Counted from the first letter of the stretch, positions 35,501 through 47,281 are shown. The stretch is 64,000 bases of DNA from Gautieria morchelliformis (GCA_015179125.1 WHVA01000065.1:186001-250000); one strand, 5' to 3'. Numbers and translations: made by a program. Notes: generated by a model not told the origin, from the sequence alone.

Positions 35501-37216
35501 CTCGCTCAGACTTGTGCAGGATTACCGGGCCTTGAATGCAATCACGATTAAGAACCAGTACCCCATTCCACTCATTTCTGAACTAATCACACAACTCTGT
35601 GGGGCAAGGTACTTCACTAAGCTGGATGTCCGCTGGGGCTTCAATAATGTTCGGATCCGGGAGGGAGACGAGTGGAAGGCCACGTTCCGCACCAACCGAG
35701 GACTCTTTGAGCCACAGGTCATGTTCTTTGGCCTCACCAACAGTCCCGCCACATTCCAGACAATGATGAATGACATTTTCCGCGACCTGATAGCAGAAGG
35801 GGTTGTCTGCGTCTACCTCGATGACATCCTCATCTTCACAAAAACAATGTTGGAACATCGGGAAGTCGTGCGGAGAGTGCTGGAACGGCTCTGGGAATAC
35901 AACCTGTGTCTGAAGCCGGACAAGTGCGAATTTGAGCGGATGTGGATAGAGTATCTTGGGGTGATTGTGTCGGAGGGAAGGGTGGAAATGGACCCAGTCA
36001 AGGTTTCCGGTGTATCAGATTGGCCTGTGCCACGGAACAAGAAGGAGGTCCAGTCCTTCATTGGGTTTGTCAATTTCTACCGGCGGTTCATCAAGGACTT
36101 CTCCTGCCACGCCCGTGCCCTCTTTGACCTCACCAAGAAGGAGGTTGAATGGCGGTGGGGAGAGCCGGAACAGGCCTCCTTTGACAAACTCAAGGAGCTG
36201 ATCACTTCTGCCCCGGTCCTGATCTTTCCCGACGACTCTCGCCCTTATCGAGTCGAGGCGGATTCTTCCGACACAGCTACCGGAGCGGTTTTGTCACAAC
36301 AGTCATTGGAAGATGGTGGGGGGTGGCATCCGATCGCCTTTTTCTCTAAAAGCCTTAGTCCGGTCAAGCGGAACTATGAGATCCATGACAAGGAGATGCT
36401 GGCAATCATCCGAGCGCTGGAGGAGTGGCGACACTTCCTCAAGGGTGCTCTATGCCCGTTTGAGATCTGGACAGACCACAAGAACCTCGAGTATTTCCGC
36501 ACATCTAAGAAGTTGAACCGACAACAAGCACGGTGGTCCCTCCACCTGTCCCGGTTCGACTTCATGCTCCACCACCGCCCCGGCCGCACCATGGGTAAGC
36601 CCGATGCCCTATCCCGCCGTGCGGATCATGGAAGCGGAAGTGGAGACAACGCGGATATGACACTGCTCCGCCCTAGTCTCTTTGCAATCCGCGCCCTAGA
36701 GGGAGTGACTGCAGTTGGGGCAGAAGCGGAAATGCTCCGGGACATCTGGAGGCAGTACTGGAATGGAGAGAAGGAGGAGGCGGTGGTGAAGGTGGTGGAG
36801 GAACTTCGGAAAGGGCACTCACGGTCTGTACGGGCAGCGGAATGGTCGGAACGTGATGGACTGCTCCACTTCAGAGGCAAGGTCTATGTTCCAGGTGGGG
36901 CAGACCTCCGCCGCCGCATTGTGTCCCAGCACCATGACACGCAGGTCGCTGGGCATGCTGGCAGGTGGAAGACACTGGAGTTAGTGGCTCAGAATTACTG
37001 GTGGCCTCAGATGTCCCGCTACATTGGACAGTACGTGAAGACATGTGACCTTTGTCTCCGAACCAAAGCGCAACAACATCCGCCCGTCGGAGAACTTGTT
37101 CCGCTCCCGATTCCCGAATCCCGCTGGGACATCATCAGTGTCGACTTCATCGTTGAACTTCCAGAGTCTCATGGCTACAACGCGATCATGAACGTCGTGG
37201 ATTCGGTAAGCAAGGT
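32503..37216 (+). mobile_element. Gypsy-2: Ty3/gypsy element with 5' LTR, truncated in the integrase
   Basis: The LTR starts at 32,503 (tgtcaggggacaccctgt) and runs to about 33,000. It is rich in a short ttccgattcc-like repeat. Gag, protease, RT, RNase H and the integrase N-terminus follow. The element breaks off at about 37,216, within the integrase core just after NVVDSVSK, against unrelated sequence leading into repeat X. The 3' LTR is missing. Confidence 0.9.
33163..37216 (+). pseudogene. Gypsy-2 Gag-Pol polyprotein, several stops, truncated
   Basis: Gag begins MDPDDRLRNMEEELTRNRMK and has stops at 33,336-33,338 (TAA) and 33,873-33,875 (TAG). A zinc knuckle follows (CFRCRQPGHYARECP). The protease has DCRATGQF where DSGATGQF is expected, so the catalytic DSG motif is lost. 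The long frame from 35,310 to the break is intact: RT with KLDVRWGFNNVRI, FGLTNSPATFQTMMNDIF and the YLDDILIF box; RNase H with EADSSDTATGAVLSQ and DHKNLEYFRTSKKLNRQQAR; and an integrase zinc-binding domain (HHDTQVAGHAGRWKTLELV, CDLCLRTKA) plus WDIISVDFIVELP. Confidence 0.9.
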
Positions 37217-37289
37217 GTCTGTTTTGGAACCCTTCAAGACTTTGGTGTCAGAGATAACACTTTGGTCTATCAGAACGTGTCGTATACGA

Positions 37290-37829
37290 AACTCACCTGA
37301 CTCACGACGGCCTCTTTCCTATTCGCTAATACCTTGCGAGCATTTGATATAAGTAGTTTACATTCGCATGTATATTCTCCAGTTCAATTATCATACGTCA
37401 TTCATCTTGTGCAAATTTGACCTCGCTGTGGCCATTGTCTTAAGCCTTCTCTTGGAGATTTCCATCTTCGACTAGCAGAGGACTTAGGCGCCACTGGTGA
37501 GTTCTCATACTTCATCTTCGTTACCTTAGCCCTCGAACCATTTTCTGTGCTGTTGGCGAAGGGCTCCGACGGAGCACCTTCGCCAGCGAAGGGATTGTTG
37601 AGACTTAGACAGCCCTTCCGTGAGACCTTGCACGTTACATCGTCAAGTGCCACGGGCTATTTCGCTACGACTGTAGATAGGGTGAGCCCTGTTCGGGCAG
37701 CCCTCTTACCTTGTGAACATTCATTGGTTCACCTATTCGCCGAATGGCATACTTATTCGCACAAGTTATTCGGGCATTCGCTGTGTTCACTAATACACGA
37801 TATTAACGCCTAAAAACCAATCTTGACAG
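37290..37829 (+). repeat. Repeat X, partial copy next to arm B
   Basis: Inverse orientation relative to 24,183-25,133; it ends ...accaatcttgaca at 37,829. The next base starts arm B, whose first 82 bp are the opposite end of repeat X in the opposite orientation. Thus 37,829/37,830 is a chimeric X-X junction. 37,217-37,289 is unassigned. Confidence 0.65.
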
Positions 37830-38110
37830 GGGCGATCGGAGCGAACATAGAGGTGGAGTGATGAAGGGGAGGACAGAGCTACTGGGCATAGGAAGTTAAC
37901 GCGTCATGACAAGTGGATCCACAGGGATCCACTAACCTTAAATAATCTATCCAGCAGCGCGCATTGCCTTAAGGGCAATGTGGGTGAATAAGGTATTTAC
38001 ACGAATGCAGTGCCGTTAAAGCCTTCAACCTCCACTTCTCCACCAACTTCCAGCTCCCCACCACTGCTCCCTATTTGCCTTTGCAACAGCTGATGGATTG
38101 TGGTCCCCCC

Positions 38111-38688
38111 TGTTGGAGTTACAAGCGTGACCCTGCCATGTCCACAAGCACCCACATATGTGGAGCCCTTGAGATGCGAGTCGGAGTTCCATGGCTTTTC
38201 CCCAGTCTTATCACACACTAGTGAGACTGAGGTAAACCGTTCACATACTTGCTCTTCATACAAGTTATTGATCGTTCCTGTATCTAGCTGACTACTAGTA
38301 CAGGTATATAGAGTGTTATCACACACTAGTGAGACTGAGGTAAACCGTTCACATACTTGCTCTTCATACAAGTTATTGATCGTTCCTGTATCTAGCTGAC
38401 TACTAGTACAGGTATATAGAGTGTTATCACACACTAGTGAGACTGAGGTAAACCGTTCACATACTTGCTCTTCATACAAGTTATTGATCGTTCCTGTATC
38501 TAGCTGACTACTAGTACAGGTATATAGAGTGTTATCACACACTAGTGAGACTGAGGTAAACCGTTCACATACTTGCTCTTCATACAAGTTATTGATCGTT
38601 CCTGTATCTAGCTGACTACTAGTACAGGTATATAGAGTGTTATCACACACTAGTGAGACTGAGCTGACTACTAGCACAGCTTCCAATA
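38111..38688 (+). repeat. Solo copia LTR with four 108-bp tandem units (arm B)
   Basis: Begins tgttggagttacaagcgtga and ends cagcttccaata. The motif ttatcacacactagtgagac starts at 38208, 38316, 38424, 38532 and 38640, an exact 108-bp period. The arm C copy (62,234-62,488) has one such interval. Because 108 is divisible by 3, an incidental open frame of 229 codons crosses the array; it is not a gene. Confidence 0.9.
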
Positions 38689-38968
38689 GAAGTGGTTCTT
38701 ACAACAATGTAACAAAGTATGGACCCAACATCATCTGAAATCTGTCAAAGGCCATGGGTTTGGCATAGGTGGCATCACCCATCTCCTGCTACTCAGTGTC
38801 GACTCATGGGCAGTCATGACCCAAGGTAGGTGGAGTTCTATTTCTTTTCTCAAGTACTGGCGAAAGTGTGAGGAAATTTTACCCCTGTTCATCGGCTTTC
38901 ACCTCCAAGACCATTCCTCTATTCTTACTACTATGTCTACATTTAAAGCTCGTATCATGAACAAGTAA
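38689..38968 (+). pseudogene. DIRS-type tyrosine recombinase, C-terminal fragment (arm B)
   Basis: Encodes SVKGHGFGIGGITHLLLLSV, WAVMTQGRWSSISFLKYWR and CEEILPLFIGFHLQ before a TAA at 38,966. This matches the end of the tyrosine recombinase of mushroom DIRS-like elements, including the GRW block and the tyrosine of FLKYWR. The catalytic arginine expected in HGFRIGG is glycine, so it would be inactive. The 5' part is removed by the solo LTR. The mirrored copy is at 61,954-62,233. Confidence 0.7.
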
Positions 38969-39463
38969 TCCTTCGTGTCCTTCAGGTAACCCGTAGTTAG
39001 GGGGAGTCGGTCAGCTGGTTCCCGACTGTCTGTTCACTGACTGCCACTCTTGGCAGTCTTCAACCATTTTCCGGACCGTGCTCGGAGCATCTCGCTGAGC
39101 CTTAGACGGCCCATCATATCGAGGAGCCTCGTGGTCACGCTGTATTGGGCAAAAGCCCTCCAATTGTAATATTCAAATACAGTGACGGCAAGAAACTTGC
39201 AAGACACAGCCAAGAATACAAGTATGACACAAAAAACGGTATAATACAGAGATAAATGGCACAGGTAAAACACAAAGATACACGCAACGACAAACCGCAG
39301 AGATGAAACAGCAAAAAAAAAAATAGAAAAGATGAACAGCTGCGGTGATGAGCGCGCTGATCAGTGATCTCCTCATCTGGAGGAAGGCGGGGGGGGGTTT
39401 ATATATCAGGGGCTGCAGGGGCTGGACTAGCGACATGCTCAATGATGTCTTCCGAGGGCAATT

Positions 39464-42400
39464 CTAGCGGCGACGGCATTCGGAAGATCTCATGAATGAC
39501 GACGAAGTCGACTGGTTCTCCGGAGGGACGGACGCAGGATTTTCATCCCAGGAAAAGATTGGCATATTGCCAAAAGGGTCCGAGTCGGGCTGACCGCTTC
39601 CCATAAGATGTGACACGTCCAAGTCAGGATCAAGTTGGATCTCGGGTGCGGTGTACGATGCGTCGGAAGGAAAAAGCTCTGGCTCAGGGTGGGGGTCTTC
39701 GACTGTATCACCACGGGTGTCTGCACCCGTAGGATCTGGAATTGGATAGAACCAAGATGGCCAAGAACCGCTATCAACGCCAGTGATAACATCGTTACCA
39801 CCAGGATTGAAACTCATCGCGACGCCCGCTTCCTCTTCCTCGACGCCCGCTTCCTCGACGCCCGCTTCCTCTTCCTCGACGCCCGCTTCCTCTTCCTCGA
39901 CGTCCGCTTCCTCGGCGTCCGCTTCCTCTTCCTCGACGTCCTCTTCCTCGACGTCCGCTTCCTCGACGTCCGCTTCCTCGGCGTCCGCTTCCTCTTCCTC
40001 GACGTCCGCTTCCTCGGCGTCCGCTTCCTCTTCCTCGACGCCCGCTTCCTCTTCCTCGACGTCCGCTTCCTCGACGCCCGCTTCCTCGACGTCCGCTTCC
40101 TCGGCGTCCGCTTCCTCTTCCTCGACGTCCTCTTCCTCGACGTCCTCTTCCTCGACGTCCGCTTCCTCGACGTCCACTTCCTCGGCGTCCGCTTCCTTTT
40201 CCTCGACGTGCGCTTCCTTTTCCTCGACGTGCGCTTCCTTTTCCTCGACGTCTGCTTCCTTTTCCTCGACGTCCACTTCCTCGGTCTCTTCCACCGTAGG
40301 AGTCATCCAATCCGGATACCACCGGCTATAATGAAAGAGTAAGAATATGTCCCAAATGTGTAAGCATGAAAGGACTAACTTGGTTTCCTTATATGCGCTC
40401 TGAGCAGCCCTATGCACCGCATAATCCAATAAGCGATTCGTGTCCAGGCGCCAAGGCAGACCTAAACGTTTACGGGGGTCGCCCCGCACCGGGTTCGGCC
40501 CAAGGTATGACGACCCCGGCTTGTTGTTAAGGATAAACTTCGCATCGGGAGATAGTATCTTCGGTTGCTTATCCCTGGAGGGACTAGACGCCGCCTCTCC
40601 GTCAATGGCTTCACCATTAACCATCATCGGACATTGGATGGCTGCGTTGTCCGTGATGGCGGCGGCGTAGAATTCTGCGGTCGGTACCGCTCCTACACTT
40701 TCCTGGGGGACTGGCCATATAAGCCCATCGGTCCAGAAGTACAATAAGCCATGGGCCCAGAAGTACAATAAGCCATCGACCCAGAAGGACACATAGACCG
40801 CACCGGTAGCAGGGTCAACGTAAAAATTCGGTTCCCCTCCACCCACATTATTCACGACCATCGCGGAGTGTACATCTGTTAATATTAGCGGTTTCCATTT
40901 AGCCATGGAACAAAAACGCAAAAACGGCAACGTGCACATACCGCCCTGTCCCGTGGCGCTCGTGTCTTCGATGAATGCAGCTGTCGAAACAGACGGTCCG
41001 TCCAATTCCGAATCAGAGTCCCTATACGACCAGTTGGGCCCTAAGGAACAAAAGTGAGACACCATGTGGGTGGCGTCGCGTGGCGAGTCCCTCTCACCTG
41101 ATGCCAGCTGCGGCGCTCGGAAGGGCTCTTCGCCCGGTAGCGCTTCTCCAGCCTGCGACGGCTGTGCGCTAACATGTTCAACGTCAACATAACCTTCCCC
41201 TTCACCGACATCCGCGGGTCCATCCTCTGCCAACGCGATTTCCGATGAAGGATATCCTGGCTGCTCGTCGGTGGAGGACTCAAACCCGGCAAGTACGGGC
41301 ATCTGTGTTACATCGGTATAGTTCACAGCCACGTCTACGCCCATGCTAACGGGTGCTGCGAGAGAATCATCCTCCACCTCTAAGCCCACATGAAGCGCCG
41401 GATTACCGTGCTCCAGTATGCGTCCCTGAGCCGTAGCCAAGCCGCCCCTGTTCCTCCGGAGGACGGACGGACGTGCTCGGACACGGCGGACGGAGGCAGA
41501 CCCTGATCCGTCGCTCGACACAGCGTCCTCGATCCTGCGCCTCTTCGCGCTGTGCCCCGAGTGCCCCAGCAGATCATCGTCTTCATCTTCTTCTTCAATG
41601 GGCCTCCGGCGCTTCTTGTCAGAGTCATGAGACGAAGAAGCTATTTGGACGGCATGTGCTTAATAACCTAAAGCGGAGATGATACGATCAACGTGCACAT
41701 ACCGCCGTGTTCTGCGGCCCGCCCTTCTTCATTCAGAGCGGCGATGGAAACAGACGCGTATTCCAAACCAGAGTTATTCCACGACGTGGACCCTAATGAA
41801 ACAAAGTGAGACACCATGTGGGTGGCGTCGCGTGGCGAGTCACCCAGTCTTACCTGATGCCAGCTCCGGCGCTCGGGAGGGCTCTTCCGCCTCTCCAGTT
41901 TCCCCGGGTGCCTGCGACGGCCCAGCGATGTGGTGGTCAACATACGCTGCCCATCCATGTAGAAAACACCGCGCATCTAACTCCACAGAGTCACCCGACG
42001 TGGACCCTAATGAAAAAAAAAATTTGAGACACGAGTGGGTGGCGTAGCGTGACGAGTCACTCTCACCTGATCGCGGCTCCGGCGCGCGGGAAGGCTCTTC
42101 AGCCGGTACCTCTACGCGTCCCTCGCGCGCTTGCGACGGGTCAGCGATAAGACGAGGAGCGTCAGCTACCGCGGCCTCTGCCAACGCGATTTCCGAATAT
42201 TGCGGCTGGTCGGTGGATGATTCAGCCGGGGTCTCCGCCAACTCGACATCGTCAACATCCAGGCCAACGGGTGCTTCCACAGCATGAAGCGCCAGATCAT
42301 CGTGTCCAGTGGTGTCTGGCTGAGTCGCCAAGCCGCTCCTTCTCCTCAATCGGACGGACGACCGCACTGGTCGGACACGGGGGCGGGACGCAGACCCCGA

Positions 42401-43211
42401 TCCGCCGCTGGAGACAGTGTCCTCGATCTTAGCCCTCTTCGCGCTGGGCCTCGAGTGCCACACAGAATCATCGTCCTCATCTTCTTCTTCAGTCGACCTC
42501 TTGCGCTTTTTGTCATTTTTGTCAGCCTCGTCCGTCGGGTCGACGATCTCCGTGCCATCCTTATGAGACACGCTCAACGCAGAGGCCGAAGAACCTATTT
42601 GGACGGGATGTGCTTAATAACCTTGAAGCGGAGATGATACGATCAACTTACCATTGCCTTGTATGGTAGCTGTGAATATTAGAAGCGTTCCATTTAGCTA
42701 TGGATGGACAAAATGGGCAAGGTGCACATACCGTCCTGGTCTGCGGCGCCAATGCGAACAGGGGTGGCATCCCTGGTCGCAGAGAGCGACGTCGAGGGTG
42801 TGGACACTAATGGAAAAAAGTCAGACATGATGTGGGTGGCGTGGCGTGCACATACCGTCCTGGTGTGTGGCGCCTTGAATGGCAACAGGGGTGGTCGCAA
42901 GCGACGTCGGCGCTGCGGACCCTAATGGAAAAAGGTGAGACAGGATGTGGGTGGCGTCGCGTGGCGAGTCACCCAGTCTCACCTGATTGTACCCCTTGGT
43001 CATACTGAGACCCTACCTTTATGGTATGTCTCGTGGTATGTCTCGTTGCGTATTTTCTTTTAGTCTCTACGGCGGTCTCAAGTCGCGGCCGTTTTTGATC
43101 CGGCTGTTCTACGGACTCCTCGATGTCTGCATCGAGTTGTCGCTTGTTAGAGCGTGTAGTGACGCCCTGGAGTTGGTATTCAGAGGTGCTAGGTGTTGTT
43201 GTCGAAGACAT
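39464..43211 (-). CDS. Array gene, arm B copy (unknown function, frameshifted 3' end)
   Basis: Mirror of 57,637-61,516. Introns, phase-1 exons and module duplication are described in the arm C entry. Two differences stand out. The acidic repeat region lacks 66 bp (22 residues) present in arm C. One base is also missing near 39,490: arm C reads ATGGAGATC and arm B ATGAGATC. The last 30 residues of arm C are thereby replaced by RSSECRRR and a stop. All introns keep their splice sites, so the copy may still be expressed with an altered tail. A TATA-like element (ctataaaaga on the minus strand) lies near 43,426-43,435. Confidence 0.55.
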
Positions 43212-43371
43212 TGCCGGGTGGCTTTTGTGGTGGGGGTTGGGGAAAGGAGACGGCGTCCCGTGTCGGTGTGCGAAAATCCTTTTAGCTTATTGTAAGCGAC
43301 TTCAAAGTCCGGGCAGCTCCGCACGAAAACAGAGGCGACGAGCAGCATTGCGGATTGACTGTCTGTAGCCA

Positions 43372-44817
43372 TGGGGGGAGGGGGAGAGCAAAGGGCTAGG
43401 CGTGTATTCCCCCACGGGCGGTCTCTTTTATAGCCAGGAATCGGCAACCTCGATCGCGCCACTGGAGCCGATGTCCCTGGATCTGCAATGCCTATTTGGC
43501 TGCATTACTTAAAAAGCTGTCCCCCGTGTCCCCTTCTGCAGTACATAAGTGAGCATTATCTATCGTGTGACTGAATGATGGACTCACGGTTCCTATCATT
43601 ATTGGCAACTGGGGCACTGCTTCTCGTATTCTCACCCGTTAATCATAGAGGCGCGCCTGATTTGACACCAGAGCTTGAGTTTGGCTTTCCCCGTGGCTAA
43701 ATTTACCTTATTGCACATGATGAAGGTAGGCAGGCTCGGGGAGCCGCGAGTCCACTAGCCTCGGGTGCCGCGAACACCCAAGCCCACGGGCTCTTTGGGC
43801 CGGGTCCATACCATTCCAGCATTAATATGCCACGTAATGGCCCAACGGCCTCAGCGAGCTGCCAGGTCAGCGCCCACGATGGCGTAAGAACACACGCCGG
43901 AGCTGGCAGTCCTTGCGTGGCGCTCTCCATCGCCGCGGCAGCGCCTGGCGGCGAGGCCTTGGCAAGAGGAGACGGGCATCGAAATACCACGAATACTCAG
44001 TGGGCACGAATACTCAGTGGGCACAACCGCCCGGTGACCACAGGCCTGGCTGTTCTTCCAGACAGACGGCGACAGGCTCACATGCTCGCTATATGCAGGT
44101 CCACTGGGCGAGGCCGCCGCCATATGCCCGTGCAGCAGCAGCATGATAGACGCATGGCATCTGGCATTCCCTTGACTCCATATCAAGGCAACAAATACAA
44201 TCAAATACAATAGCAACAATTGGACATCAAACATCAGCCAGGTAAGCACTTGCAGGACGCGTAGACGAGCCCTGATGTTCCGCGTGTTTCCGCCTAATAC
44301 GTGTGAGCACGTACGCAGTCTCGATTGTCCGCGGCGTTACTAAACCCTCACACTGGTGGCGTGGCGTTGACTGCACCATTCAACGCCACATCCATTGGGG
44401 TACTGCTTAGCCCAGGGACTCGGTCAGGCTTCTCATTACACACCCCTATCAAGATTCGCGGATCGCGAATGCGTAAACAGGGAACCAGGCAATTCCTATA
44501 TAATGTATACTCATGCTTCTCGGCGGGGCTCAGTTCATGCTCACCACATACTCTTCTCCAATGTCAAGGTGTCCGTTGATGCTCCCTCGTCCATGCAAAG
44601 ACAGTCGCAGCAACACACTAGTCCCCGACCCGAATAGTTCAGTATTACAGCATGCCACCGCAATTTCACGAGCATGCTCACTATTGTTGCCATTCGCGCG
44701 CGATCATTTCATATATGCGCATCGGCGCCTTGTTGCTCCCGGTCACAGTAGAGGCCACCACTTCCACCATTCTATCCGCTGGCATGTAAGAATGGCCACA
44801 TCGAAGAACCGTCGCTC
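43372..44817. other. Spacer between array gene and F-box gene (arm B)
   Basis: Conserved with 56,030-57,475 (arm C) and 10,630-12,037 (copy A). It contains several open frames of 77-132 codons on both strands that lack known domains. Small indels between copies change some of them, which argues against coding. I see no assignable function. Confidence 0.4.
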
Positions 44818-45572
44818 TCACTTTCTGGCCATGGCCGACACCACATCCCACACGCAGACCCCATCCTTGTTGCGCACATGGACCATGTGTGGACCTATGT
44901 CCAAACACAGACGATCGACTGCAGGAAATGTCGCTAGAGCACATGCTGCTGGGAAGTGATGCGCCAGCTTTGTTACCATCTCGTCACTGGCGTGAGCGGC
45001 TGGCAGGGCCAAAGATTCAAGTAAATCGCTGCTGCGTTTGCCCTCCTGGAACAAATCTTTGAACCTCCATGGCCTGGCTATCGAACGGCATGGAATTGTC
45101 GATGAATAAAGGTCCTCTAGGTCCCCAGTCAACCCTTCGAAGACGCGGCTAAGATGCAGTTCAACGCCTTGTGCATAAATGCTACCATGATCAAAAACAA
45201 GGCTGCTCGGTGGCGCTATTACACCCTTATCTCGGCCTGCAATGGGTTATTAGATGCACGTCTCGAGCCATGGGTGACGCTACCTCTTGACAAGGCTGCC
45301 TCTGAACAATCGTGTAGCCTGCAGACTCTCCCATGAGCCACAGCCGCCTCACAAACCCCCCGCCAAGACACTCGTCCGGATGCGACGTCGAGGGGCTTCC
45401 CCAGCCCAGACAAGATGGTGAGTCGGCGCCACAGATTCTCGTCGTACAAACCATGTATGCGTCTGCATGTATATGAGAATGCGAGATGACACCTGAGGTC
45501 TGGGAAGAAAGCGAGCTGATAGAGAATGAGTTCGTGTGGGAGCCTAGCAAGTAGACCTGGCGGCTCGATCAT
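44818..45572 (-). CDS. F-box protein, arm B copy, 2 exons
   Basis: Identical layout to 55,275-56,029: exon 1 45,572-45,284, exon 2 45,236-44,818, about 235 residues. The N-terminal F-box reads LLARLPHELILYQLAFF and CRRIHGLYDENLWRRLTI. F-box proteins act as substrate receptors of SCF ubiquitin ligases. The C-terminal substrate part is not recognised. Confidence 0.65.
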
Positions 45573-46356
45573 GTTGGATCGATGCGCGAGGAGCACCAGA
45601 CGAGACCTGCGTTACCAAGCCCTTGCGAGCTCAGACGCAATGGTGGCCTAACAGCTCTATGGTCCTTCGAGGCCGCGGGCTTATATGCCCGGACGATCCT
45701 GTCCAGCGTTACCAGACCCTTGCGAGCCGGGTGAGCTTCTGCTGTCTCACCTCATGTGAGTCACGTCCGCTGAAATCATCGCACTTACTTACTGACGTCG
45801 GGGGCATTATGACTCTATCGTGGATTCCTTTCCGGGATAGGAGCGGGAGATGAGAGGCACTCGATCCTAAAAGATGGTGGGAAGCGCCTCCAGAGCCTCG
45901 GGCATGATTGCAATTATTGTATGCTTCGTAAGTACCTGCAAGAGTGCTCTCATGTCTGCCGCGAGGCAGCTCAACGTGTCGTGTCGGTCCAGCTTGAATA
46001 ACGCACCGTGGCAAGATTCGGAAAAGTTGTTGGCTTCGGAACGCACCGTGCATCGACGTAAAGCAGTAAAAACACGGGCAAAAAAAAAGATTTTATATGA
46101 GATGTATAAGTAACGTATATTAATTGATTAGAGTCGTAAACTTTTGGAGGAGACGATAACAGTCCAGTGAATTAACAAGGGGGACCTGGGGGTAGAAAAT
46201 CGTACTGTATTAGGCCCTTATAATTGTCTGTGTCAAAATGCCCAAGGTAGGCAGCTCTTCAGAGAAGTCCAAAATTCATGATTACTCGACTACTACACGG
46301 GCCACGCCAGATCGCGGACTTCAGGGCATACTGTATCTGAAACTCGGGATTTATTG

Positions 46357-47281
46357 TATTCTGATACCTAATTACAACTGAGCTTGCGCACTGCAATGCG
46401 CGAGAATGAAGGGATTAAATCTGCAATCTAGGCCCCGTGTTTCCATATCACTGACTCTCTTCCCCACCCTGACTAGTCCCTACCACACTGCTATCAGCGT
46501 TGCGAACATGGGTAAGGTCGCCAAAGCCTACCGTTCATGCGCACCTGGTAAGACGCTATAGTCAGAGTATCACCCTGACTAGAGTCTGCAATGTTGGCCG
46601 TGATCTGCTATCATTAGATCTGCTATCATTACAGACCCTAATCAGACGCTGCAACATAATTGGAACCCTTGCAAACATTCCCTAGCCTGGCAGGTATGCG
46701 GAAGGTTTCCGCATATGTGCAAAGGGGACCGTTATCTGATTATGTAGCAGACTGGCGTACGCGACACTCCTGGTAGCGCTGGCAAGTCTTTATAAGACCT
46801 TGTCGTTTTAGGTCGGTTTTGCTGATGGACTTTCAGGGCATAAGTAAGGATGGACGCTATGTTTGGGAGCATTAGCTAATTGCCATGGCCGTTTTCTGAG
46901 TATTGCTCATTATGCTTTGCATATATATCAACGGCAACCACAAATCAAGCAGCTCAGAGCACATTAATGGTGGTCACAACAGTCAGTGTACCATTATAAT
47001 ATTATATATATATAGTGTAGATTAAAGGCTAGAGATGAAGTAGCTGAAACCTAATCATCGCATCGCAAATCTACGTGGTACAGTGTGGCTTGTAGATATA
47101 GGTATATGAGAACAGGAAACAGTGTCCACAGCACAACAGATAAATGGGAAACGATAGTCATCCTACATGTCCAAGTCGTCCGTTAGCTCAACGACAACAC
47201 CGTCGAGGCAGGTGGACAGCCCACAAGAAGAACCCGATATTCAGGACACTAGTCAATGTCGCCTGAATATGTCAGAAACGG
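46357..47281. other. Host spacer between arm B and the OSCA/CSC1 gene
   Basis: Unique sequence starting exactly where identity to arm C stops. It should contain the 3' untranslated region of the channel gene. There is AT-rich sequence near 46,995-47,025 and a repeated atctgctatcatta at about 46,599-46,630. No convincing gene. Confidence 0.4.

Larger units (their letters stand above)
37830..46356. repeat. Arm B of a giant inverted repeat (8.5 kb)
   Basis: Inverted copy of 54,491-62,775. From the inner end outward the coordinates sum to 100,847 and then 100,848, so over at least 6 kb only one single-base indel separates the arms (a 4-versus-5 G run near 43,610). Larger differences lie further out: a 66-bp unit missing from the acidic repeat, three extra 108-bp LTR units, and a 1-bp frameshift near 39,490. 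Contents, outer to inner: end of repeat X, a solo copia LTR, a DIRS recombinase fragment, the array gene (-), an uncharacterised spacer, and the F-box gene (-). Confidence 0.95.

Noticed and set aside
37997-38686. 229-codon minus-strand frame with repeated CDNTLYTC and LYEEQVCERF segments
   Set aside because: It is a reading of the 108-bp LTR tandem repeat, whose length is divisible by three. The arm C copy with one unit breaks it.
39635-40342. Long open frames in other readings of the acidic repeat (FLDVRFLG, SSSTSASS, RRGSGRRG types), also at 60,506-61,279
   Set aside because: They are by-products of a short-period repeat lacking stops in any frame. Only the VEE frame connects to flanking non-repeat coding sequence through consistent introns.
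40700-40800. Short direct repeats cttctgggcccatggctta-like near 40,730-40,790 (mirrored near 60,070-60,120) considered as a regulatory array
   Set aside because: They fall inside the array gene exon and encode a small in-frame repeat (GLLYFWAHGLLYFWTDG), so they need no separate explanation.
46508-46686. Possible small spliced gene starting MGKVAKAYRS after arm B
   Set aside because: A few GT-AG joins keep it open for about 33 codons, but no family is recognisable and the next exon cannot be followed.
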